Below, piece by piece: positions 1 through 14,600 of a stretch of 64,000 bases of DNA; positions within the stretch are counted from its first letter, which is position 1; each line of letters begins with the position of its first letter. Source of the stretch: Syngnathus acus (lineage: Eukaryota > Chordata > Actinopteri > Syngnathiformes > Syngnathidae); contig NC_051090.1 in assembly GCF_901709675.1 (NCBI RefSeq), positions 7,397,842 to 7,461,841 on the forward strand, in the 5' to 3' direction. The notes beneath the pieces were generated by a model. That model was not told where the DNA came from, ran no database searches, and saw only the letters and a program-made list of their open reading frames with translations. A program made the translations under genes and the position numbers.

Positions 1-3000
1 AATACAACAGTTTTCCAGTCTCATTATTAAATTATAAGCTTGTGTATCTATGTTGTCAGATGATCCTACTGCGGCATTGGATGATTCAACTAATTAACAA
101 AATGTACATGTGGTGTTTGACCCATGTGTAACTAAATGCAGCACATTCATCAAATTAGAGAATGCAGATGGAACACGCAGCTCATTCCTGCAGCCATGGT
201 GCGTGAGAAAGTGACTTCAGGTATTTAATCAATTAGTGGCTGAACTGCACAAGCAGCTACAGTACGGATGGAATGCTGAGCATTGTAGTTGCCTTTACTT
301 CATTATAAAATACTGTTTTATTATCTTTCAAGAAAAAAACCTAATACTAAATTAATAAAAACAAAAATGAAGCATTTGCAAAAAATTTAAATATTTAAAA
401 TGAACAAACACGCTCTAAAAGATCAAATTAAGAGATTAAAAAAAGTCACAACATAAAATCTATAATAAAAACTGAGATGCCCAGAAAAATATTTTCTTCA
501 CTAAAAATCTGAACATTCGAACATCTCAGAACCACAATGGAATAAAAAGACAGGAAGTAATGTTTCAACAGATTTCTTTAGGCAGCGGCATAATTGTCAC
601 TCCAGTTTTCAAATGCCACCCAGTGCAGTGTTGTGATTTACAGACACCACTGCCAGTGCCAGAATAATCTGTCAAACTCAACTGCAATTGCAGGGTCTGG
701 AGAAAGGACACGTGTGGCAAAGACTGGATTTTAGTACACGGGCTGTCTGAACAAACCTCCCAAAAGACATTGTGAGTGTCTCAGCGTGTGTAGCTGCTCC
801 ATCCCGCTGCCATGCCACAGTAAATGGCTATTTATCATGGTAGGGATGGACTTGACAGTCTCGCCCTTCCTTTCAAATGCAACCATAATTCAAAAGGCGT
901 CGCACAGGGTAAATTACCCCCTCAATTCAGAAAGAATCAACCCTTTCAAGGTACAACTTTTGGGTGGCGCAGTGGCTCTCAGGTCGCAAGTTTGTTGGAT
1001 AAAAAAAAAGACTGCTGTCTGCACAAAAGACTCCATTCTGGCAGAAAGATGACAAATGGTCACTACGAAATTATACTTTGGTCAATGCATCTGTGGGGGC
1101 ATCCAAGCATGCAGTGATGCTTGTGAGCCGGTCGGCCAGAGGAACATAACAGTACTGGATTCTTGCTGTAAATGACAACTTCCTAAAAATTAGCGTTAAC
1201 ACACAATCATAAATAACTTGATTTATTTGCTGCATTTATCATGAGAGCAAAATCATATTTCTTTTGGGATTTTTTAAATCCAAGATTCCTATAGATCAGT
1301 CAAATATAAAGAAAATGTGCAAATGTTGTCCTGACAAAAATAGGGGATAGCCACTCTTGAAATGTTTTTTTTTTCAATCTATACTACAAGTATAGTGTCA
1401 TCATTTTATGTAAATGAAGGAGTAAATGACCATGAATTGTGAAATGTGGCCAATGGCAGCCCGAGCAGACGAATCAGCCAAGCCTTCAATGGACACTTTA
1501 TTTGGTCCCGAGAACCTCTCCCACTTTTATTTGTTTTTGTCCTCATTTCTAATTCCACTTGCCCTACTCAGTTTTATTAAAATGACGGACTTCATTATTC
1601 TGCATAGACCCAGCTGCTCCTCTTTTTTTTTTTAATATCTGCAAATACAACAAGGAACTAGATGTGTGTTTGCGTGTGGATTTCGGTCATGAAAATGTGT
1701 CTCGTATGAGACTCACAAGCTGTGTCAGATAGAAATGAGAAAAAATGAGTTGGTGTGGGCAGACCAGAGGGAGAGAACAGGTTCCAGGTGCTTGGCCAGA
1801 TTCTGCCAAACAGGTGCGCAGTGTGTGTGTGTGTGTGCATGTGTGTGTGTTTGACTTCACGCATTGGGATAAGGCTAAATACTCATGGAAAACACTGAAA
1901 GAAATGAGCACTGACTATCTCAGATTGAGAGCAATCATTTCGACATGGGAATGAAAATCATCACCACATTAGCGGCCTTCGCTCAAAAAGCTACAGCTGC
2001 ACATGTAATGCTGTGCAAGCTACCTGCGTTTCTCAAACGACACACATCTACATGTATGCACACACACTTTCATGGCTGGAAAAATTATTAATGACTGTAA
2101 GTAGAGTGCAGACCTTTGCCTATATGTCTGGCTTTTGTGGACATATCCATTAGTCATAGGGCAATTCAAGAAATTGTTGAGAAGTTCCTTCACTCCCAAT
2201 TAGAATGTAAGTGAAGGAAGAAAAAAAATCCTCCATCTAAAGCTTTTGAGATTAAATGCTGTTACGCCTGTGAGGTGAGTTTCTTCACCGACGTACTCAA
2301 CACGACCCACTTTGCAGTTAATATTCTCTTGCTCTGCGATCTGTCACCGCAATTAGTTACACTTTTGTTTCAATGGTCATTATCCCACTTTCCTTCTTTG
2401 CCAGCACTAGAACACGTGAGATGCCAAACTTGATATGACACACACGCAAAAAAAAACGTTTGTGACAAATGCTGAATAAGATGCTACATAAGAAATAAAA
2501 AGAAGAGGATTGAACGAAGTGAATACGCTCTTTTTATAGCTGCGGAGGATGATGCTATTCAGAGGATCCAGAATGTTTTGTATCCCAGGTGAGAGGCTCA
2601 TCATCAGAACAAGCCAGAGGTAAGCGATAGCGGTGACCATCTCTGTGCTTCCCAGCAGTAAATATCCGTGCCATCACACCACAAGCTCCAGAGGATGAGA
2701 CGTGGAAAGAATCTAAAGAGGCAATTAGACAACATGGTGCCAGATGCTCTCCACCACTGCAGTGGGGCCTTCTTCACTTGGAGCTAATTTCATAACAAAG
2801 CCCGACTTTAATCAGGTCCTGCCTACTCTAGAAGACCACCACCCCCTCATAACTGACTACTTTCTCCTCGTCGCTCTTTCCCACAACTCATCTTGCAAAT
2901 TACGCAAGAAAAATATAGAAAGATGAATGATCTATGAAAGTTGCTTGAGATGCTTCTGACTGTACAAACCTTTATCACATTGATCATCTCAGATAATGTC

Positions 3001-6000
3001 GCTATTTATCATGTGCTAACCAATAGTATTTGCTTCAGATTAGAGAATTGTATGAGTGTATCCGTGTCACACTATTAGCTTCTTCAATCCCACCTACGGG
3101 AATACAGACCAGTTGCCCGTTTTGGTAAGCTTGCCTGGCCCATAACGCCTTAGAAATTCTTTCACCAGCCCATTTCACCAGCTGTCTCCATCCAGCACAT
3201 GATGTCACTGTAAAATCGTTTTCATAACACAAGGCCAGCACAGTAAGCGTACACATATTGTGCATATCCAATGTTTATCAAAGCTGATCCCCACCAAATG
3301 GCCTTGCAGGGCCATCTGGGTCAAAATTATTAAACAGACTATCTTGGCATGTGAACAGAACTTCTTATCAGGGCTTGAGTCACTCCAAGTTGTAGATGAA
3401 CCATTCATCACAGTTAATGTTCTTAAGGAAACAAAGCGTTATCCTAATTATTGCAAATGCAGATTAGCACAATTTACTTGTTTAATCAAATGGTTTGCTT
3501 TGTTTAATTATCTGGATATGTGCACAGCAAGTGAGAGAGAGGTTGAGGAAGAGAGACATAGATGGAGAGAGACAGGGAGCAAAAGTGGGAGAGGACGTGC
3601 ACGAAAGAACATTCTTTGCCCGAGGACAAAGGGAATTAGAAAGAAAATTAACAATCCATTGTAGAATTCGCACTCAGCACAAAGATGCGACATTTTACAC
3701 ACAAAAAAAACTTTGCAGAAGAGTTTACGACCAGAAAAGGCCCTATACACATAACAATTAAGATTGTTGCATTTCCTGTTTTAGTGTAATTACATCTGTG
3801 CCATTAAATATTTTTGCAATTTGTAAAGAGTCAAGCTAATATGCTTGAGGTTAATTGCACTGCAGCTTTTTTGCTTGTGATCCTCCTTGACTTTGAACTT
3901 TTGTTTGCTCAGTTTGACAAACTAAGCTCAAGAAAAGGAGAGATCATCCACATTTTTGAAGTGGCGGACATGCTCCTCAAACACATCTTAACTCATGCAA
4001 CCCGGCTTCCTAATTACTTGGAATCCGATATTTAACTCCTGACCTTGGCAAAGAATAAAGGCACCATTAAGAACAAAAATTCAACAGTTGTGCACAAGCA
4101 TCGCATGGTGTGTTTGAGCCAACTCTGGTCAACCCCAGCTGACTGTGCCACATTTTTTTTTAAAGTTCTTAGTAGAAATCATCTTCTTGGAAAGTTCTCG
4201 TGTCTGATGGATCACTGTGTTCTTTTTATCTGTATAAAAGTAGCCGTACTTGAATTCATCTTGCTCCACAGTCTCAGAATCTAACCACCTACACTGTCAA
4301 ATGAGAGCAATTGTGTCTCTCGACAATCATTCCCAGCCATACAACCAACGCTGCATTGATCGACAACAAGGTTTCGGTCAAGGGAAGGTGATCACCCCCC
4401 TCTTCACAACGACTTCAGGCCACATTGATTTTTCTTTGCACTTCACCCAGGCACAGAAGATCCAAAGTTAAAAGACAAATAAGAATCTACTGAACAAGAC
4501 TGATTAACTTTTAGGACACTGACATAAATTTCAGACATGTCCTAACATTTACATGGTTTAAATGGAATTCATCCCTGAAGTGCTGACTGAGCTAATCAGT
4601 CAGTCATCAGCTAATATCAGTTGCTCTGATAGTAGGCTTGATTGCTAATAAAAACAAAACGTAATAGTGCATCTGCTGTGGAAATATACTCACACAAACA
4701 CAATTACACAATTACTGGCTACGATGCAGAGATTATGCAATATAATGTGTGCACAATTGAATTTCAAACACTAATATTCGATTGTATAGCGTAATGGTTG
4801 CATACATTTTTCCTCCAACTTGGATGACAGCTGAATCTAAGAAATATGTAACTTTATATACATTCCATTTTGTGCGTTATCAAATGTTTTGCTCCTGCGC
4901 TCTTTTGCTTCGTTCGGAAAGGTAATAATAAAGCACTCTGAGAATTACCAACCTTGTCACTCAAAACAATTGTGGTGACTTCCCGAATGTAATTGTTTTT
5001 TTCCGCTGTGTCTATATGAACTCAAGACTCTTGCCCTTGGACACTCAAGGACACACATCGCTATGTAACCCACGCTATCAAACTCTGACAAACCTTGAGG
5101 GCCTGAGGCTAGAACTGTCCAGGACAATGTTGTGAATTCATTACGAAGCCCACCTGCTTTTAAACACTAGACTTCATGGTGCCGTTCGAATCACTGACGG
5201 ATGCGTAATTCCCTGATGTTTAGCAATTGTGTATGCAACTTGTAACCCAGCTTCTACGAATGTTCCGTGAAGATTGATAGAGAATCTTAATGTCACATTG
5301 AATCCAGGGTTTAAGTCTGTGCCTAAAAAGCAGCTCTCTTTTGCAGTATATACACCCAGTGTTAGTCAGTTTAAGTTTTTGTTCCCAAATAAAAAAACAA
5401 ACTACAATTAAAAAGTAGACTTAAAGACATTCTCCAGTTCAGAGAAAACAATGACATTCCTAAAATAAACGTAATGACGCTCCTAGAATTACTGACTGCC
5501 AAAAGGTTTAAAAGAATGATTAAAAAAAAACTCTTCATCAGTTACTGACAGGCATAATTACATTGCATTGTAAAACTTGTCTTTTAAAGTTTGATTGAAG
5601 CAAGTTAAAAGTAGGCAACACATTTTATACAGCTGTCAAATAGCTTTTGTAATTCAATAAGTAAAATCTAATAATAGGATTTTCACAAGAATGAGCAAAT
5701 TTATTAAAAAAAATAAAGTTTGTGATATTTAATTGACATTGAGGAAAAAAAGACCTGTGAGATGACCAGACCAGATTTTAGAGGAGCCAAATAGTGTGAA
5801 ATGTCAACGGTAAGGTGTTTTGTAGAAAAGAAAAAAAGTAATTTGCTTGCAATTTATCTTCGCCTCTTTTATTTTGGAAATAGCTGTGCTTATACAAAGC
5901 CGGTAAGTGTGTGTGGCTTCTGTGGGAGCTAAGTCATCAGTCAACCCTGCTGCATGTGAGCACTCCCAAGAGAGGTATTGGTCTTAAATGGTTTAGGGCA

Positions 6001-6859
6001 CGAGGCCCATGAACAGAAGCTATGTGGGCCCAGTTAAGGTGGGTTAATCTCTCCGACTGTACATCCACATTCAAATTTAAATACACATCTGCAGAACAAA
6101 AAAAACAACCGCAACACATTTGTTGTACCACTATGATTAATCTTTATCAGTGTCCATTATTAAGAAATGATTTTAATTAAATTCTATTTTCATGGCATCA
6201 AATGGGATGGATGTAATGTAGTTGAAATAAATTGATATGAAAAAAATGCACAATGTCAGATATAAAGCTCACATGTTGGATAAGCCATTTTTCAATTGGA
6301 TTTATTGTTTTATATCTTAATTAATTTCAAGCCGTTCTCAGTATTCTCACAGCGGGTCGCCTTTGTGTATCAGATTAATATGCTCTGATGAGAAAGTGGT
6401 TCCTGTATAAATGAAAACCGATCACACGCTAGGGCATGTTGATGTCAATTGATAACTTCAGTGGACAATTTTCAGGGGAAATAAAATAAAATCAGCATCC
6501 CCAATGCTCCACTTCTTTATTTTGTGTTTTAAAATAGATGGCAAAAAAATGAAAAAATATATTAAAGCTGCATGATTAAACACGTGATTGCATGTCGCCA
6601 TTTTCTTGCTTACAATAGTTCATTTGAAAAAGGATTAGAAATCAGCATTGATGTTTGTGAATAAATGTCTGAGCAATGTAAAAAAAGAGTTGAATGACAT
6701 TCAGATGGATTTTGTCAAATTGGTATCAGAGCAGGTCATGACCTTAGTCATGTAACCAAGACAGTGTATTACTAAGCTGCTCAGTTTCTATTGATGAGAT
6801 AACGCTTGGGTTTTGAACACAACATTAATATTTAAAGGTGAATTTGGAGCCAGGATTAC
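1..6859. other. Intergenic, no gene seen (far 3' flank of adgrl2)
   Basis: AT-rich DNA. Short open frames on both strands have no recognisable domain and no consistent splice structure. A GT microsatellite lies at about 1821-1851. I see nothing else I can support. Confidence 0.6.
1821..1851. repeat. (GT)n microsatellite
   Basis: GT dinucleotide run interrupted once by GCAT. Antisense reading gives spurious His/Thr frames. Confidence 0.9.
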
Positions 6860-8640
6860 ACAGAACTTGCTTCATCTGCAATAAAATGACTGAAACAGTA
6901 ATACTCATATGACCTCAGAAGCCAGAAAAACACTTGCATAACTAAATCATGAAGAATGTTGCAAGGAAAGTGAGGGAGGAGTTGATCAGCAAGAGGTCGT
7001 AATTTCAATGATTGACTGATGAATATATCAAGACGGAGAAAGAAAACAACGAGATTCTCTTGATCATTCTGAAAACGTTGGCAGAAGTTAAAAGTCTGGA
7101 AAAAAACTTGCAGCCTCGTCTTGAGCACTTTGTGGTTTGCTGACGAATGCCAATGTTTACAGAGAGGAGTCTGATGAAATCCCTTTGATTGCATGATGAG
7201 GATCCACATAACCTCTCTGTCCATACTTTGGCTCCTTGTACACGAAAACTAACTTTGTACCATCAAATGTATGCTGGAAAATAAACAAGCAAGCTGCCTA
7301 ATTTTGTTGGTTGGTGGTTGACAGCCTCAAGAGCTTAAAACAAACAAACCTCCTCTACTTGACAACTTCTTTAACCTCTCACTCTCTATGTGATTACTTT
7401 ATTTACTGAAATTACAAAAGAATAACCTACGTTTGTTTCACCCCCTTCATCATTGTACTGTATAAAACCAAAAATATCTTTTCATCTTTTCATGGGACAA
7501 CAGTGATGAGAAAACATTTTGCTATATAGACAGCGTTCAAAGCTTTTACAATGTAAATTTATGATAATAAAAAAAAAAAACACTCAACACAATAATGTCT
7601 AATTTGCTGGCAACAAAGGTGAGTATTTCCCTAATTGGTCAATTGTTTGAGTAGCCAACATGAGTTTTAAGCCTAAACCTGGTGCAAGGAGTTCACAAAT
7701 GAGACAAATTTAATTGTGATATTTTGTAAGGGACAACACGTCAAACTGAGAGAAACAATTCAGTGAGTATTTGATTCAGACCAAGACATGGAAAACTTCA
7801 AAAGGGTTGGCAGTTTTATATTCTTCAACGCATGACTAGTTCTATTCTCCAAATGGAATATAAAGTGCCCCAATGCTTGAACATGTTATTTTGTTTTGGC
7901 AAAAAAAATAAATAATAAGACACTCCTACCACTATCTGGACATTTGCGGGTCACATGACAATTTGATTCCATCATCATTAATGATCCCCCCTATCTGAAA
8001 TATCATTTTTAGACATTTTGACGGTGGACATACCAGTATCCAACCAGTCATTAAGGGCATGGTCAAAAGAGAAACGAGAAACTTTCATAGTTTCCCAAAG
8101 CAAATGGCGCTGGTTGGCGTGCTGTGCAGTCCAAATGATGAGAAGAGTGAAAGGAATACTCATTATTTTCCAGCCACTGCTTCCATGAATCTTGGAACCA
8201 GTTCTACAAGGAGATTACAGATGAAAACAATCAAGTTCCTGTCACTCCACAAAACATTTTTGTGAGCATTTACACTCTGTTGGTGAGTGATGTACAGCAC
8301 AATTGTGACCCTGACGGACGTCATACTGCACCACATCTTCGCATGACAAACCGCTTCTTACGAGCACCTGTTACTGCTGCAGCAGCATTTCTGGCCTTCA
8401 CTTGACATGAGGGATTAACAAATTTGACAACTGCAAATTCCTAATGCTGCTGTCATCAACCACAGTTGTGACTGGGCACCATAACTGCGCCTTAAATCGT
8501 TTAGAGCTTTCAGTAAAGTGAGACACAACTTTAGTTTCTGACACGTACGTCGGTCCATATGTTGCTGGCCATTTGCTGGGATTGCCTGAGGGCTCTTAGG
8601 GAAAAGGAAAAGTGACCAGAGCTGCAGTCATGCAAAGGAG

Positions 8641-11600
8641 AGGTCAAATCTGGTAACGATTGTCCTAATGTCCTGGGCGAGGTGCAGAATATGTCCTCGC
8701 TACTACACTGCTGCCCTGTTTTTCAATTTGCATTCCATCTGGTTGAACCATACCAAGACTTTCCACCATCGATGTAGATCGCATGTCTGTGTGAAACAGA
8801 GTGGGTCATTGTTTGGTTCTCTGAATTGCTCGAGGAATCTTATTTTAGGGTTGTATACGTTGCAAATGAGGAAGTAGAGTAAAATGCTGCTCAAAGCGCA
8901 CTTCATAAGTGACTTCATGACATTGCCTTACCATTATGAAACCTTTTACTGCTAAAACAAACTATCAAATTGAATGACATTAAACACCTGATATATCTTG
9001 ATAATTTGCTGATAATGTTTCCATGTATAATCCAATACAAACTGTCCTCTTTTGATACTATTTAGAATCGCAACCAAAACCAGATGGGTGAATTAACCTG
9101 AAAAATTGAGAAACAAAGGGCTTTCAGCTATCGCCCAAAAATATCACCATCCTCACTTCCAATTTATCTAGAAAATGTATCCAATTCAAGTCCCTCTGCA
9201 TCCCAATAGTCAAGCAATTGCTCCGCTCGTGTGTGATGGACAATGTTTATCATGGCTATGATAAACTATTTCCTCATAAACGATTTTGTCACTGCCTTCT
9301 GCAGGCTGTCATACGATATTCCGCCTGCAGACTCAAACAACCATATTTCACGGGGTGTATTTACCTCCTCGGAGGACAGAAACTTGACAGATGATAAATG
9401 GCCACTGCTGACAATCATCAACACATACTACCCTACTATGTTTGCCTTTAGTATAAGTGGCGCCAAAACATGGAAAACTGGACTTTGGCATATGGTGCAT
9501 GTGGGGAGAGACATGGAAAGTGGCAGAGAAAGAGCTAAAGAAAGGGAATAATAAATAAACAGTGACAGATGAGCTGGAGAAACACAGGTCTATTAGCAAC
9601 TAGTTGAAAATGTCTGTACTGAAGTATATTGAGCATGTTTGTTACACCGCCTCTGCATGTCTTGACTGTGTAATATTTTCCCACTGTGAATGGATTGATG
9701 CCGCACATGCAAACCCAGCAGGAGAAAAAGACGCACAGCTGTAAATTGATGTTTATTTTTTCTCTCTGTTGCTTCTGCGTCGCGTCGCCTCGCACTCCAA
9801 AGAACGACACAGACGATAAGACTGATGGCCAACAAATGTGCTTCTCCTCCCATCATATTATGCATAACAGTGTTCTGTCACAGCCGTGTGTGACTATGCA
9901 ATAATTTTCTCTCACTTTATGACAGCATCTCCATACCTATAGCGACTTTGTAATTGTGACAGTCTGGAAATGAGAGTTCAAACTAATATTTTCTTCTCAT
10001 AACCAACATTATTTTTCAGTTAAAGGAGTTTAGAAATAAATATCAAGGAAAGAGAATTATTAGTTGTGCTGTATATCTGCAAGAACACAAAGTAATCCCT
10101 CCTCTCGCGCAGGGGTTACATTCCAGACCACCCTGGCAGTGAGTGCAATCCACATTGTTGAAAAGTATTTAGATACACCCAAGGCATGTTTTTATAGCAT
10201 TTAAACCCATGTCTAAAATAACACTAACACATTTTAATATTTACGAGAGACCGCAAGAACAATGACTAATACAAAAATATTGCACAGTGTAACAATATAC
10301 AGATCTCTCCTCCAGAGTCATTATGAGCCCACTGTATCATTCCTCCAGTTTATGCTGAAAAGTTAGCTACCATACTGATTCCATTGTCGATTTTCCAGAA
10401 CTCTTGTTCAGTGGAAAATGTTTGCCCTCTTTGATTGAAGTCTGTAAGTCTTTAGAAACCCAAGTCAGATGACTACAAAGAACTTCACCTCTTGAAAGAA
10501 TGCTGTCTTAAATTTGCTTTAAAAAGGCACCAGTGTGTTTTCTCGCTGGTGACCGCAGTAAGTTCACTGATGCCAAAAACCAGCAGTTATTTTTATTTTT
10601 TTTCCCCTGAATCTAGCCCTTCTTGAAGAGACCCTTTATTTGTGTCTAATAATGGAATTCCCCCTACTTCATTTTTTTCACCAGTAAAAATGACAATGGA
10701 ACAATTTCTCAATGCCCTGCATAGCCAGTCCCTCTTGGCTAAAACAAGAGTAATGCCGTAATCATCCAGCCTTTCATCCAGGTAAAGTACACTCCTGAGC
10801 ACAACACTAATGAGTGCGGTGTCTTTGATCTTCTTATAACAAGGAAATCATCGGCTTTGGAAGTATCTAATAATGGGGCAGCAAAACATTCTTTCTTTAT
10901 GCATTGCAGGCTTTGCAACTTTTCAAACTTAGCCCTCTTGTTGTGATAGGCAATTAGATATGGTTATTATTCTTTAGTCAATTTTGCTTTCATTTGCATA
11001 GATTGACGTGGCCTTGAAAAATCGGTTCAAGTGTAAACACTTGGGAACTCTGCCAATGAACCTTCGCAGCGCACATTGTTCTAACATGCTATCTGTTGAA
11101 CTTCAGGCTCAGAGAAAAAGTGTTTCTTACTTTAACAGCAATATTTTTAAAATAAAAAATAACTGTTTTCACACAGTCCTAGCACCAGAATTTCTAATCG
11201 TTTCCATTCACAGCTGTCACTGTATGTTATACTTTATGTTAAAATTGCGATATTTCAAAGACATATCTCAGAGCTCATAACTTCCAAGTCTGTGCAGTTC
11301 ATGGCAAGGACAAACTATGTAAATAGTATACAATGGAACAGATTATTTTGTTCAGACAATGAAAAACTTTTTAGCTGTTACCTGCTGCTGACAGTTTCGA
11401 CTGCTACTCCAGTCTTCCTCAGAGTCGTCACGTAGACATGATGAATCTCATTGAAATAAGTATACAATGGATTTCCACATCAAATCAATTATTTATGAAT
11501 CAATGTGGGGATGATCAAAGACACATGATGTCATTCATGGCTGGCGTGGCCAATAAAGAAAAAGACTAAAAAGTCTACTCAGGGGAAACTGTAAAGTTCT

Positions 11601-14600
11601 GGAAAGACCAAAACATAAGTCACAGCAAAACACCAGGAAACAAAATACACAGCCTTACAAGGAACACGGCAATGTGACAGCGACAACAATCCAACAAGAC
11701 TGGAAGAAACCAGGAAACTAAATACAAAAGAGACAACAAGGGCCACCTGGACAAGACATGAGTGGCTGAGGGAGTTGATTGGAAAAAAGGTGGGACAAAA
11801 ATGACCCAGTGAGTAAGACAGAATACAAGAAAACAAGCCATCACAAGAAATAAATGTTAATATTCTCAAAATAAATATTAAAAACTAAATTTGCAACCCA
11901 TTACAACTTGCTCTTCATTTCTTCTTTTGTTTTATTGTCAACACTCTAGTTATGATAATTTACGTAAGAAAATATTGGTCGTTTTCCCAAAATGTGCTAA
12001 ACAGCCAAATTCAAAAACACTCATCATGTCATAATAATATGTACATATTGCATATTGACTGTTATTAAATATGTTCAAACCCAGTACATTTTTTGTTTTA
12101 ACAGGAACAAATAAATGCTGGTAAATTATGGTTGATGTAGCTAGCATTTTTCTCAAAATAATCTGATTGATATTATTTTGGAAAAGATCAGTTCATATTA
12201 CCTTGGATGCCATTGTCATTCCCAGCACAGGAGGACAAAGACAACATTGTCATCCGTACAATGTCTTTCTATTTTCTTCTCCTCCTCCTATTTTCAAGAG
12301 AATTAGGAGATTAGTCATGTCGGACCTTGTTTTCTTTGTGAGCTATTTGTGATGTGCTTTTTTTTTTTTTTGCAAGCTATCACTGAGAGCACTCTTGTAA
12401 ATACTATGTCCTCACACTCACAGTTTGCGTTGGTATCTTATATTTATTCCCTCCTCTAAATTTAGTCAAGCCAAAGGATGAGAAACCTACATTTTTCTTG
12501 CATCAGATTTATAGAGAAAATGTATTCCCTGTTTATGAAAATCTAGCAAACATGGGGCTCGTAATCGGGTGTGGAATTAACTTCCCAAGTGACACAAGAG
12601 ACATCAGGTCAGCCACAAAATTGAACTTTTCCACTGAATGAAACTCAATCTATCCCTGAAGACAGTTGCAGTGGGGTCAAAGTCAACACCATGACATGTG
12701 GAGGCACTTCAAGTGAAAGTTAGCAGTGCATCACATTTCCAAATAGTTTGAAAAGGGCTCAAAGGATTTAGATCACTGTCAAGATACAGTATTTTTGATT
12801 TGTCCAATTTCACTCCTGTGAAAATCCAAAGAACAGGCTATTTTCAGAATGTCAATGTTGTGTATCATAGCCATCATGATGTTCGCATATTCCGCTTCAG
12901 GACTCCGAGGTCTCTTCAGAAAATGGTGCACGGATGATTCCCCGAGATTTCCCGGGGATATTGGATTTCCCCAAGCAGATGAATCTATTTGTGACCGACA
13001 TGTCAATTTTTCCAGTGCATTTTAAAGGACCAAAGAAGGCAGCTTCCGACATCTCACAGCTTAGCAAACACATGTTCTGCTGACCATGATAAGCTTCACA
13101 TTTCGGTGTGGGGATATTGCTTCATGAGATTTTCTTAATGACCTTCCTGGGAGACTGGATGACCACTGAACCCTCGCTCCTAGATTGGCAAACGTGTGTG
13201 GCACAATTTGCAAGACATAAAACTGTGGGGATAATGGAATATGATTAATATAGAAACAAGAAAAACACTCTTCCAGAAAAAAAAAATCATTTAATAGTCT
13301 CATGTCACTTTTATATTTGCTGAACATTACTCAGACAGAAACTTAAATATGTTCCAGATTTCATGAGTGTATTATAATAATTTTGTGGACAAAAAAAAAT
13401 ACTGTCATAATAGTTGCGTGCATTAAAATCTACCAGATGATTTATAATATCCACTGTGACCAAAGCTGGAGTGTGGCCAGTGGGCATATCGACTTTTCTC
13501 AAGGTATTTCCTCCCAAAACAGCCATTTTCAGTTTCTCTGTTTGACTTGAGAGAAAACAGGACTTTAATGGCTTGCAGGCTGGGTTTATTAATAGTAGCC
13601 TACTACTTAAAGCAAAAATACTTAAAGTGATGCTGGCTGTTCCTGGCAGTTCTACATACACTATGTAATCAGGTTACTCGGAAATGCCTGAGTCGGAATG
13701 TGACACCTGCTACAGCGACCAGGACATGGAAATCTAGAGCCACCATTAGCATAACATTATAATAATATATCATTTGATTCAGAGAAGATTTGTGGTTTGG
13801 TGAAAAAGCGATCATTTTACCTTTTTTTTTTTTTTTTTTTTTAGTTCAGTTAGTCTTTCGAGCAGTTTTTAAATGTATTTATTTTGGCTCGGGTTTTGCA
13901 ACAGCTGCAAAGCCCGATGGCACATCAACGTTGTAATTCATTTGTGTAATGTAGTCCGCACTTGTCTAAAAGACTTATCGCTGTGCAAAGCCTTTGTATT
14001 TGGGCTGAAACAATGGAAACAGTGGAATAATTTGAAACAAGCGTTATATTGAAGCACACCAGTGCATTCAGGAATCAATTGGTGGGGGGCCTGAAAACAT
14101 CTGAAAACATTTTAGATCACATCGTGCAGCACAATGAGTTAACATCTGAATTGTTTGAAATATTTTTAAGAACTCCAAATTTGCTTTGTTGCTATATGAT
14201 TTCAGGCAAATCTGATCTAATCTCTCACCAATTAGTCAGAGTCCACATTGAGAAACGGACAAACTGTGGCTCTCTGATTCACACCTTTACAGAGTGAAAA
14301 ATAAATCAGTTGATGAATGAGGAAACATTTGAAAAAGCAGTTTTTTTTTACCCTTTGTTTCTCTCACTCAACATAACGCTTTGGACAGCTTTAAAACTGA
14401 CTGAATCTCCACTGAGGTGCACCTTTTCCACTTTTGTGCCCAACTCAGCTGAGTTGGCGAATGTGCCAAGGGGGCTTTGTCTGTCTGGAAAGGCAACGCT
14501 GGACTTTTGGGCAAACGCTTGTCTTCATGTATGGGTCAGCGGCGTGTGTGTATTGACCACGTCCGTCTCTTTTTACTTGCTGAAACATATCCGTCCGCGT

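Noticed and set aside
1658-1911. His/Thr-repeat minus-strand frames
   Set aside because: They are translation of the GT microsatellite.
10100-10330. Possible old DNA-transposon relic
   Set aside because: Some resemblance to common fish repeats, but no inverted ends or target duplication could be defined.
11380-11450. Phrase resembling a dispersed repeat (cagtcttcctcagagtcgtc)
   Set aside because: Too short and without defined boundaries to call an element.
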